Shown in pieces: positions 1 through 6,648 of a stretch of 22,257 nt of DNA. The position numbers and the translations under genes were made by a program. This stretch comes from an uncultured Oscillospiraceae bacterium. Lineage in GTDB: Bacteria > Bacillota > Clostridia > Oscillospirales > Oscillospiraceae. Position 1 is the stretch's first letter; the number at the start of each line of letters is the position of its first letter. The notes beneath the pieces were generated by a model. It ran no database searches and was not told where the DNA came from. It saw nothing but the letters and a program-made list of their open reading frames with translations. The stretch covers positions 1 through 22,257 of the forward strand of contig CAAFLE010000013.1 of NCBI GenBank assembly GCA_900763675.1. The letters run 5' to 3'.

Positions 1-1902
1 AACGGCAGATTGTATGATGTGCTTGAAGCGATCTATCAGGCAACGTTCGGCTTTGCCGCCGTGTATCTTGTATTTGTCCTTTCTTTCTTTATTGCGGCAT
101 CCCATATGCGCTATCTCGAAGGGCGGATCTGCGCCGCTGTTTCGTCAACGGCGTGCTATTTTGCCTTTCTCGGACCGGAGGTGCTGTCCGGGGAACACAG
201 TCTTTTGTCCTATACCAGCATGGCGAACGTTTTCCCCGCGCTTTTGATCGCACTGCTTTTTACCAGACTCTTTCTGTTTACCTACGGATTTACGCGCCGC
301 CGCGTGGGGAATCATCCGTCGGCGTTCATGCGCAGCATGATGACGGTCAGACCGATCGCCGTCTGTGTTCTTGCCGCCGCCATTGCGGAAAAGCTTATCA
401 ACATCATTCCCGATATATGCAATTTCAACGATCTGATCCTCCGGCTCCTTTCCCACCCCTTTGAAAAGCTCGGCGCGACCTATCTCGGCGGATTGCTTGT
501 GGTCGTCATGGAATCGGTCCTCTGTATGTTCGGCATTCACGGCGGCAATGTGTTTGACAATCTGCTCACCTCGGAGACGGGCGCGTTTGCTTTTTCCCAC
601 GGACAGATTGCCACCAAGCAGTTTCTCGATACCTATGCGCTGCTGGGTGGCTGCGGGACTGCCGTGTGTCTGCTGATCGCCGCCTTTCTGTTTGCCGGGA
701 ATCCGAATAAGCGGAAGGTCTGCCGCATGGCGGCGTGGCCCATGCTCTTCAATATCAACGAGATCCTTATCTTCGGCTACCCGGTCGTACTGAACCCAGT
801 ATACCTTGTTCCGTTTATCCTCGTGCCTGCCGCGGCATATTCGATTGCCTATCTTGCCACGATGTTTGGCATTGTCCCGCAGATCACGAACGCCGCAGTG
901 CAGTGGACGACACCGGTCCTCATCAGCGGGTATCAGGCGACGGGGTCGATTTTGGGAAGCATTCTGCAGCTCGTTATTATCGCGATGGGCGTGGCGATCT
1001 ATGCGCCGTTTGTCCGGCTGGAGGACCGCATTGCCGCCGAGAACGAGGACCGTCTCCTGCGCGAACTGACGGATCTTTTCCGCGACTATGAGCAGCGGAG
1101 CGAGAGATTCACGCTGGAGGGCGCCAATCCGGCGGTATCCGCTTTCGCAGCAAATCTGACGGAAGCGCTGACTGCCGCCGTCGCCGCCGGAAACATTCCG
1201 CTGAACTACCAGCCGCAGATCCGGAGCGAGAGAATCGTTGCCGCGGAGGCGCTGCTCCGATTCCGCTATAACGGAAAGAGCGTATATCCGCCGCTCGTCG
1301 TCGCCCTTGCCCGGCGGGAAAATCTTTTCGACCCGCTTACCCGCGTGATCGTCCGTCGTGCGCTGAGCGATCTGCAAAGCATACAGCGGACAAACCCGGA
1401 GTTCAAGCTCGCCGTCAACATCCCCATTGATCTTTTGCTGGACGTTACATTCCGGACGTGGCTGCTCGATATGGTCGGGCGGTCGGACATAACGCCGTAT
1501 TCTTTCGGCGTGGAGCTGACGGAGGACGCAAAAATGTCCGACTCAGACGCCGTGAGTACTGTTTTTGCCGAAATGAAGGCACTGGGGATCGTTGTTCTTA
1601 TGGACGATTTTTCCATGGAACACACGTCCATCACGCTTTTGCAGAAGAACTACTTCGACTATATCAAGATCGACGGCAGTCTGATCCGCGATCTGAAAAA
1701 CGAGCGCAGCCGCAGCATTGTGGAGAGCGTTATTCGTCTGGGACATGAGCTGGGCTTCGCCGTCATTTCTGAATGCGTAGAGACAAAGGAGCAGCACGAT
1801 ATGCTCCTTTCTATGGGCTGCTTTGAATATCAGGGGTATCTCTATTACCGCGATATGCCGCTGCCGGAGCTGGAGGCTTTGCTGAGCAGCGTAAAGGAAT
1901 AA
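1..1902 (+). CDS. PTS EIIC-like permease domain fused to EAL c-di-GMP phosphodiesterase (5' partial)
   Basis: The reading frame is open from base 1 and has no convincing start, so the gene begins outside the window. Residues are numbered from the TTG at base 10. Residues 1-335 form a multi-spanning membrane domain of the lactose/cellobiose EIIC type, with the GIHGGN motif (175-180) and the sugar-site motif NINEILIFGYPVVLNP (248-263). Residues 395-625 are an EAL domain with every expected catalytic position: E413 in EALLRF, N470, E502 in VELTE, D532-D533, K553 in YIKIDG, E588, and Q594 with the QGY motif. This predicts an active enzyme that cleaves c-di-GMP to pGpG at the membrane. No GGDEF, EIIA or EIIB domain is visible, so the permease part may sense sugar rather than transport it; that is inference. 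The first EIIC helices are missing because of the window edge. It converges on obg. Confidence 0.9.
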   Translation, partial: NGRLYDVLEAIYQATFGFAAVYLVFVLSFFIAASHMRYLEGRICAAVSSTACYFAFLGPEVLSGEHSLLSYTSMANVFPALLIALLFTRLFLFTYGFTRRRVGNHPSAFMRSMMTVRPIAVCVLAAAIAEKLINIIPDICNFNDLILRLLSHPFEKLGATYLGGLLVVVMESVLCMFGIHGGNVFDNLLTSETGAFAFSHGQIATKQFLDTYALLGGCGTAVCLLIAAFLFAGNPNKRKVCRMAAWPMLFNINEILIFGYPVVLNPVYLVPFILVPAAAYSIAYLATMFGIVPQITNAAVQWTTPVLISGYQATGSILGSILQLVIIAMGVAIYAPFVRLEDRIAAENEDRLLRELTDLFRDYEQRSERFTLEGANPAVSAFAANLTEALTAAVAAGNIPLNYQPQIRSERIVAAEALLRFRYNGKSVYPPLVVALARRENLFDPLTRVIVRRALSDLQSIQRTNPEFKLAVNIPIDLLLDVTFRTWLLDMVGRSDITPYSFGVELTEDAKMSDSDAVSTVFAEMKALGIVVLMDDFSMEHTSITLLQKNYFDYIKIDGSLIRDLKNERSRSIVESVIRLGHELGFAVISECVETKEQHDMLLSMGCFEYQGYLYYRDMPLPELEALLSSVKE

Positions 1903-1907
1903 AATAT

Positions 1908-1953
1908 GCGCCGGGCGCGGGTCATTCTACAAAGAATGACCCGCGCCCGGCGC
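1908..1953. terminator. Bidirectional terminator between EIIC-EAL gene and obg
   Basis: A perfect 21-bp GC-rich stem (1908-1928 paired with 1933-1953) closes a 4-base ACAA loop. It lies 5 bases after the stop of the rightward gene and 5 bases before the stop of the leftward obg gene. The leftward strand continues into ATATTTTA; the rightward strand has only three Ts. It probably ends both convergent transcripts, with the leftward direction better equipped. Confidence 0.85.
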
Positions 1954-1958
1954 TTTGG

Positions 1959-3242
1959 TCAGGACTTGTATTCAAACGTCATGCCGCAGATGGAAATGGT
2001 GTCGCCGTCGTGAATGCCGAGCGCTTCCATACGCTCATAGATGCCGGCGTCGCGCAGGGACTTGTCAAAAAACATCCGGCTTTCATAGTCGGTGAAGTTG
2101 ACGGTCGAAACGAGACGGTCCATCCACGGACCGGAGACAAACCAGACACCGTCGTCCTCTTCGATGACCACGTCGTCCGGCGAGCCGAGATCGGGCGCGG
2201 GCGGGACATAGTCCGGCTCGTAAACCGCGATCGGCGGGAGCGTGGAGAGCATCGCCGCGGCACGCTGCATCAGCTCTTTCGTTCCGGCGGTCGTGGCGGC
2301 GGAAAGCTCAAAGAACTCGTAGCCCTTTTCCTCCACGTGCTTTTTGAGCGCTTCGATCGGCTCGCGGTCGCCGCCGAGCAGATCGCACTTGTTCGCCGCG
2401 ACGATCTGCGGGCGGGAAGCAAGTGCGGGGGAATACTCGATAAGCTCGCGGTTGATGGTCTCAAAATCCTCGATGGGGTCGCGCCCCTCGCTGCCGGACA
2501 CGTCTACCACATGGATGAGCAGACGGCAGCGGTCAATGTGACGGAGAAAATCGTGACCGAGACCCGCGCCCTCGCTCGCGCCCTCGATAATTCCGGGAAT
2601 ATCCGCCAGCACGAACGATGCGCCCTCGGCGACATATACGACGCCGAGATTGGGGGAGAGGGTGGTGAAGTGATAATCCGCGATCTTCGGACGGGCGCGG
2701 GATACGCTCGCGAGCAGCGTGGATTTACCGACGTTGGGGAAGCCCACAAGACCGACGTCCGCGAGCAGCTTCAGCTCAAGGATCAGCTCGTGGCTCTCGC
2801 CGGGCATACCGGGCTTGGCAAAGCGCGGCACCTGCCGCGTCGGAGTGGCGAAGTGCTGGTTGCCCCAGCCGCCGCGTCCGCCGCGGGCGGCGACGAACGG
2901 CTCGCCCGTGGACATATCCGCCATAATGCCGCCGGTCTCCTTGTCGCGCACCAGCGTGCCGCGGGGTACGCGGATGGTAACGCTCTCGCCGTCCTTGCCG
3001 GAGCAGCGCTTGTTGAGTCCGTTCTCACCGTTTGCCGCGACAAATTTGCGCTTGTAGCGGAAATCCATCAGTGTGGACATATGATCGTCCACAACGAGGA
3101 TCACGTCGCCGCCGCGTCCGCCGTCGCCGCCGTCCGGTCCGCCCGCCGCGACAAACTTTTCGCGGTGGAAGGTAACGGCGCCGTCGCCGCCCTTGCCGGC
3201 GTATACGCTGATGGTGACTTTATCTACAAATCCGTAGCTCAT
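1959..3242 (-). CDS. obg: Obg/CgtA GTPase (ribosome assembly)
   Basis: Essential GTPase that binds the large ribosomal subunit and acts in its late assembly and in stress signalling. Residues 1-158 are the glycine-rich Obg fold (GGDGGRGGD near 38-46). The G domain carries G1 GFPNVGKS (167-174), G3 DIPG (214-217), G4 NKCD (284-287) and G5 SA (314-315). Residues about 350-427 match the C-terminal OCT domain found in many Gram-positive Obg proteins. At 427 aa it is of normal length. The ATG at 3242 has an AGGTGG ribosome site about 8 bases upstream and gives MSYGFVDKVTI, slightly longer at the N-terminus than the common MFVDKV start. It follows rplU-rpmA, the usual neighbours, but an intrinsic terminator lies just ahead of it, so its expression may depend on read-through. 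Confidence 0.97.
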   Translation of the reverse strand: MSYGFVDKVTISVYAGKGGDGAVTFHREKFVAAGGPDGGDGGRGGDVILVVDDHMSTLMDFRYKRKFVAANGENGLNKRCSGKDGESVTIRVPRGTLVRDKETGGIMADMSTGEPFVAARGGRGGWGNQHFATPTRQVPRFAKPGMPGESHELILELKLLADVGLVGFPNVGKSTLLASVSRARPKIADYHFTTLSPNLGVVYVAEGASFVLADIPGIIEGASEGAGLGHDFLRHIDRCRLLIHVVDVSGSEGRDPIEDFETINRELIEYSPALASRPQIVAANKCDLLGGDREPIEALKKHVEEKGYEFFELSAATTAGTKELMQRAAAMLSTLPPIAVYEPDYVPPAPDLGSPDDVVIEEDDGVWFVSGPWMDRLVSTVNFTDYESRMFFDKSLRDAGIYERMEALGIHDGDTISICGMTFEYKS

Positions 3243-3262
3243 GCGTGTTCCACCTGTCTTTG

Positions 3263-3298
3263 AAAATAAAAAGAGACCGACGAACCCGTCGGTCTCTT
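3263..3298 (-). terminator. Intrinsic terminator between rpmA and obg
   Basis: On the leftward strand, 12 base pairs (3298-3287 with 3282-3271, the outer two being A-T) close a GGTT loop. The stem runs into TTTTTATTTT (3272-3263), a strong U-tract. It starts 8 bases after the rpmA stop and its T-run ends about 20 bases before the obg start. It should end most rplU-rpmA transcripts before obg. Confidence 0.85.
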
Positions 3299-3305
3299 CG
3301 GATAA

Positions 3306-3566
3306 TTACTGCGCTATTTCGTAAACAGAGACCTTCTTGCGGTCCTTGCCCATGCGCTCAAACTTCACGGTGCCGTCCACGAGGGCGTACAGAGTGTCGT
3401 CTCCGCCGATGCCCACGTTGGTGCCGGGGTGAATCTTCGTTCCGCGCTGTCTGACAAGGATATTGCCGGCCAGAACGAACTGACCGTCGGCCCGCTTGGC
3501 ACCCAGACGCTTCGACTCGCTGTCGCGACCGTTGCGGGTACTGCCCATGCCTTTTTTATGTGCCAT
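3306..3566 (-). CDS. rpmA: 50S ribosomal protein L27, without Prp-type leader
   Basis: Large-subunit protein whose N-terminal tail reaches the peptidyl-transferase centre. The 86 aa begin MAHKKGMGSTRNGRDSESKRLG, the classic L27 start, and run through GNILVRQRGTKIHPGTNVG. The start is fixed: the codon just before the ATG is an in-frame TAA (3569-3567), and a GGAGGTG ribosome site lies about 10 bases upstream. Most Firmicutes make L27 with a short N-terminal leader removed by the Prp protease, whose gene sits between rplU and rpmA. Here neither the leader nor a prp gene is present; only 34 bases separate the two genes. It is co-transcribed with rplU. Confidence 0.97.
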   Translation of the reverse strand: MAHKKGMGSTRNGRDSESKRLGAKRADGQFVLAGNILVRQRGTKIHPGTNVGIGGDDTLYALVDGTVKFERMGKDRKKVSVYEIAQ

Positions 3567-3600
3567 TTAAATCACACCTCCATTAGTCAAATAGTACGGA

Positions 3601-3915
3601 TCAAGCGTTGATTGCGGTGATCTCTACCTTCGTGTAGGGCTGACGATGACCCTGCGTGCGACGGTAGTTTTTCTTGGGTTTCATCTTGTAGACGCGGATC
3701 TTCTTGCTCTTTCCGGTCTTGATGATTTTGCCGGTCACGGTGGCGCCCTCCACAACGGGGGTGCCGAACACGTTGACGCCCTCATCGACAACGGCCAGAA
3801 CCTGATCAAAGGTGACGGTCTCGCCATCGGCAACGTTGAGCTTCTCGACGTAGATAACGTCGTTCTCGGCGACGCGGTACTGCTTACCGCCGGTCATGAT
3901 AACTGCGTGCTTCAT
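3601..3915 (-). CDS. rplU: 50S ribosomal protein L21
   Basis: Ribosomal protein of the large subunit that binds 23S rRNA next to L20. The 104 aa read MKHAVIMTGGKQYRVAENDV at the start and end in the conserved KKNYRRTQGHRQPYTKVEI region. I chose the ATG at 3915 because it gives the family N-terminus and has an AGGCAGGA ribosome site; an upstream in-frame ATG at 3969 would add 18 residues with no L21 similarity. It is the first gene of rplU-rpmA and has its own near-consensus promoter about 80 bases upstream. Confidence 0.96.
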   Translation of the reverse strand: MKHAVIMTGGKQYRVAENDVIYVEKLNVADGETVTFDQVLAVVDEGVNVFGTPVVEGATVTGKIIKTGKSKKIRVYKMKPKKNYRRTQGHRQPYTKVEITAINA

Positions 3916-3997
3916 TTTACATCCTGCCTTTCTTGCAGACTCGCTCTCCCGGGCGGAGGTTGTCCTCACTTGGTTACCCTTTCAATGCGGCTTTGAT

Positions 3998-4026
3998 ACT
4001 ATACCACGGGGGAAACGCAATGTCAA
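3998..4026 (-). promoter_or_regulatory. SigmaA-type promoter of rplU-rpmA
   Basis: On the leftward strand: TTGACA (4026-4021), exactly 17 bases, then TATAGT (4003-3998). Transcription should start near 3991, leaving a leader of about 75 nt before rplU. That leader could hold an L21 autoregulatory structure as known in some Firmicutes, but I see only short weak hairpins. A small inverted repeat, CACAA-N4-TTGTG (4027-4040), abuts the -35. Confidence 0.85.
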
Positions 4027-4065
4027 CACAAGATTTTGTGCTTTTCATGGTTTTCCCTGCAAATG

Positions 4066-5271
4066 TCATTTCTGCCGGCGTTTTTTTCGCTTCGCAATAC
4101 GAACGCCGAGGAAAATCCCGCCGCCGGTCACGACGACCAGACCCGAAACGGCGGCGATGACGATGTTTTCCACATATTTCCCATGGATGGACGTCAATCC
4201 GCCGGGCAGCGGGTCGGAAACAAGGTCCTTATAATAGAGCATTTCCGTTTCGTATTCCGCCGGTGCGTCCTCGTGCAGCACAACGAGCCGTGCGCCATGG
4301 TACTCGCGCTCGCCGTAAATATAAAAGCCGGTGCTTGCCGTGGCGACGAGATCTATGCCCTGATAGGTTCCGACGAAATCGTTTTTGTGGTCGTGACCGA
4401 AAAACGCCGCGACGACGTCGCCGGTCTCCTGCATGGCGGCAAACTCCCCGGAGGGAATGTCCGGCGGGCAGGGCGCTTCGCCGAAATGTCCGGAGGAAAA
4501 ACCGTCCCCCATTTTATAATAGTGACCCGACCGGCTCGAAAAGCCCTCGAAAACGCCGTCCGCCTTCTTCTCCGAAGCCGGGACCTCCGTCAGAAGATCA
4601 TAGATCTCCGGCACGATGATGTGCTGGAAGAGATACGCAGGGAGGAGAGCGCCGTACTGCGCCTCCAGCTCGTGCGCCGTGGTCTCGTACCAGTCGATCT
4701 GATCCTGCTCGACGCGGGCGTATTTGGATACGCCTTTCTCGCCGTAGGTCCCGCTGTCGAGAAACCAGAGATTGCACACCGGGCGGCTGCCGTCGGCAGA
4801 CCACACGAGCAGATTGTAGTTTCCGCAGCCGGTGATGTCCTCTCCGGCGATCATAAGACAGCCGGGGTAGCGCTGGTATATGGCAAGCTGCGTCTCCTTG
4901 CTGACGCCGCCCTCGTCGTCGTGGTTGCCGAACACGGCGGCGAACGGAATGCCGCGCTCGACGACGGGTGTGAGAATGGCATCCAGCGCTTTTTCCATCG
5001 CCGTTTCGGTGCGCACGGAGGGACCGTGTACCTGATCACCGGTAAACACCACAAGATCGGCGTCGGCAGCGTCCAGCTCCGCGTTCAGCAGGCGGAGCGT
5101 CGCCTCATGCGGGTGGGCGGTGTCCTGCGTGTCGGCAACGATGAGAATGCGGAACTCGCCGTTTTCATCAAATTGCAGCCGAGACGGCTCCTCGGCGGCG
5201 CGTGCCGTTCCGCCGGAGAGTAAAAGCGTGCTGCCGAGTACGGCGCACAGCGCGTTTCGGAAAAACTTCAT
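4066..5271 (-). CDS. Secreted, C-terminally anchored metallophosphoesterase
   Basis: Calcineurin-like metallophosphoesterase, closest in motif pattern to the Dcr2 / plant PAP28-29 branch. Visible metal-site motifs are ADTQD (46-50, with Q where many members have H), GD (78-79), GNHDDE (115-120), QHIIVPE (216-222) and GHDHKND (292-298). Residues 1-25 are a Sec signal peptide with an ARA cleavage site. Residues about 369-391 are one hydrophobic helix followed by KRKKRRQK, so the enzyme is predicted to face outward on a C-terminal membrane anchor. The start at 5271 is supported by a GGAGGA ribosome site 6 bases away and by the signal peptide; an upstream in-frame ATG at 5316 lies ahead of the signal peptide and inside the ackA terminator. 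The substrate cannot be told; phosphomonoester scavenging is a guess. It lies downstream of ackA. Confidence 0.85.
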   Translation of the reverse strand: MKFFRNALCAVLGSTLLLSGGTARAAEEPSRLQFDENGEFRILIVADTQDTAHPHEATLRLLNAELDAADADLVVFTGDQVHGPSVRTETAMEKALDAILTPVVERGIPFAAVFGNHDDEGGVSKETQLAIYQRYPGCLMIAGEDITGCGNYNLLVWSADGSRPVCNLWFLDSGTYGEKGVSKYARVEQDQIDWYETTAHELEAQYGALLPAYLFQHIIVPEIYDLLTEVPASEKKADGVFEGFSSRSGHYYKMGDGFSSGHFGEAPCPPDIPSGEFAAMQETGDVVAAFFGHDHKNDFVGTYQGIDLVATASTGFYIYGEREYHGARLVVLHEDAPAEYETEMLYYKDLVSDPLPGGLTSIHGKYVENIVIAAVSGLVVVTGGGIFLGVRIAKRKKRRQK

Positions 5272-5283
5272 AGACTGTCCTCC

Positions 5284-5314
5284 AAAAATGCCCTCCGCTT
5301 TCGGAGCGGAGGGC
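5284..5314 (-). terminator. Terminator after ackA, abutting the next ribosome site
   Basis: On the leftward strand a 10-bp GC-rich stem (5314-5305 with 5299-5290) with a 5-base loop is followed by ATTTTT (5289-5284). The GGAGGA ribosome site of the phosphatase starts at the very next base, so only read-through transcripts, or a promoter inside ackA, can express that gene. Confidence 0.8.
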
Positions 5315-5331
5315 AAATAGGGCGGGGAAGA

Positions 5332-6522
5332 TTACTTCGTGACGAGCGCAAGCGTGTCGCGGGCGATCATCAGCTCTTCGTTCGTCGGGATGATATAGAC
5401 CTTCACGGCGCTGTCCGGCGCGGAAATATCGACTTCCTTGCCGCGGGTCTTGTTCTTCTCGGAATCAATGCGGATGCCGAGGAACTCCAGACCCTTGCAG
5501 ATGCTCTCGCGCATTTCGGCGCTGTTCTCGCCGACGCCGGCAGTGAACGTAAGGATGTCCACGCCGCCCATCGCCGCCGCGTAGGAGCCGATATACTTGC
5601 GGACCTCGTAGGCAAATTTGTCGAGCGCGAGCTTGGCACGCTTGTTGCCCTCTTCCGCCGCCTTGTCCAAATCGCGGAAGTCGGAGCCGACGCCGGAAAT
5701 ACCGAGAACGCCAGACTTCTTGTTGAGGATGTTGAGCATCTCGTCGGCGGTGTAGCCGTACTTATTCATAAGGAACTGGAGAATGGCAGGGTCAAGGTTG
5801 CCGGAGCGCGTACCCATCGGCAGACCCTCGAGCGGCGTAAGACCCATGGAGGTATCAACGCACTTGCCGTCGATGCTCGCGGAGATGGAAGAGCCGTTGC
5901 CGAGATGGCAGTTGATGACGCGGGTACCCTTCTTGCCCATGATCTCGCAGGCGCGGGCGGACACGAAGCGGTGGGAGGTGCCGTGAAAGCCGTAGCGGCG
6001 GATGGAGTCGTTCTCATAGTACTCGTAGGGGATGGCGTAAATGTACGCCTCCGGCGCCATGGACATACCGAAGGAGGTATCGAACACGGCGACCTGCGGC
6101 ACGCCGGGCATGGCAGCCTGGCACGCCTTGATGCCCATGAGGTTGGCAGGGTTGTGCAGCGGTCCGAGCGGGAAGCACTTTTTGATGGCGGCTTCGCACG
6201 CATCGTCTACGACGCAGGACTCGGTGAACTCGATGCCGCCGTGCAGCACACGATGACCGACGGCGCCGATCTCCGACATCGTCTCGACAACGCCGTATTC
6301 TTTGCTCGTCAGCTTTTCAAGAACCGCCTCGATGGCTTCCTTGTGCGTCGGGAAGGGGACATCGGCTTCAAAAACGGGCTTGCCGTTCTGCGGCTTGTGG
6401 GTAAGACGACCGTCGATGCCGATGCGCTCGCAGAGACCCTTGGCGAGGAGAGACTCATTCTCCATGTCGATGAGCTGATACTTCAGCGAAGAGCTGCCGG
6501 CGTTGATGACCAGAATCTTCAT
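5332..6522 (-). CDS. ackA: Acetate kinase
   Basis: Makes ATP and acetate from acetyl phosphate and ADP in the cytoplasm, the last step of acetate fermentation. The 396 aa show the family signatures MKILVINAGSSSLKYQ (1-16), GHRVLHGG (89-96), VFDTSF (146-151), RRYGFHGTSH (175-184) and HLGNG (206-210), with a C-terminal TNEELMIARD. Length is typical. The ATG at 6522 has an AAAGGA ribosome site about 9 bases upstream. No phosphotransacetylase gene (pta) is adjacent, unlike many bacteria where pta and ackA are paired. A terminator follows the gene. Confidence 0.98.
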   Translation of the reverse strand: MKILVINAGSSSLKYQLIDMENESLLAKGLCERIGIDGRLTHKPQNGKPVFEADVPFPTHKEAIEAVLEKLTSKEYGVVETMSEIGAVGHRVLHGGIEFTESCVVDDACEAAIKKCFPLGPLHNPANLMGIKACQAAMPGVPQVAVFDTSFGMSMAPEAYIYAIPYEYYENDSIRRYGFHGTSHRFVSARACEIMGKKGTRVINCHLGNGSSISASIDGKCVDTSMGLTPLEGLPMGTRSGNLDPAILQFLMNKYGYTADEMLNILNKKSGVLGISGVGSDFRDLDKAAEEGNKRAKLALDKFAYEVRKYIGSYAAAMGGVDILTFTAGVGENSAEMRESICKGLEFLGIRIDSEKNKTRGKEVDISAPDSAVKVYIIPTNEELMIARDTLALVTK

Positions 6523-6543
6523 TGGTTTCGGATCCTTTCCTTG

Positions 6544-6572
6544 TTGAAAAAATTTCCGTGACAGGGTATCAT
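6544..6572 (+). promoter_or_regulatory. Candidate promoter for tmcAL
   Basis: TTGAAA (6544-6549), 17 bases, TATCAT (6567-6572), giving a predicted start near 6579 and a leader of about 70 nt before the GTG of tmcAL. Both boxes fit sigmaA well, but the A+T-rich divergent region offers alternatives. Confidence 0.5.
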
Positions 6573-6588
6573 TGTTTCACAAATACTC

Positions 6589-6617
6589 ATTTTAGCTTTC
6601 TTTTGCGCAAAACGCAA
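6589..6617 (-). promoter_or_regulatory. Candidate promoter for ackA with palindrome in the spacer
   Basis: On the leftward strand: TTGCGT (6617-6612), 17 bases, TAAAAT (6594-6589). The -35 is weak and the -10 good. The 12-bp palindrome TTTTGCGCAAAA (6601-6612) fills most of the spacer, the position of a typical repressor operator. Assignment is tentative. Confidence 0.35.
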
Positions 6618-6648
6618 GAGCCAATCGGCAAAGAAAGGATGTTTTTCC

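Noticed and set aside
145..1377. 410-codon open frame on the minus strand under the EIIC-EAL gene
   Set aside because: Arg/His-rich composition with no recognisable domain; it mirrors a well-supported gene on the other strand. GC-rich coding DNA commonly leaves such frames.
2010..3263. 417-codon plus-strand open frame opposite obg
   Set aside because: Obg motifs are complete on the minus strand; the opposite frame lacks a ribosome site and any known motif.
3916..3990. L21 leader RNA structure upstream of rplU
   Set aside because: The leader exists, but I see only 4-5 bp hairpins and cannot match the known L21 leader fold.
4027..4040. CACAA-N4-TTGTG hairpin as a terminator for the phosphatase gene
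   Set aside because: Only 5 bp, no adjacent U-tract, and it abuts the rplU -35; too weak to call a terminator.
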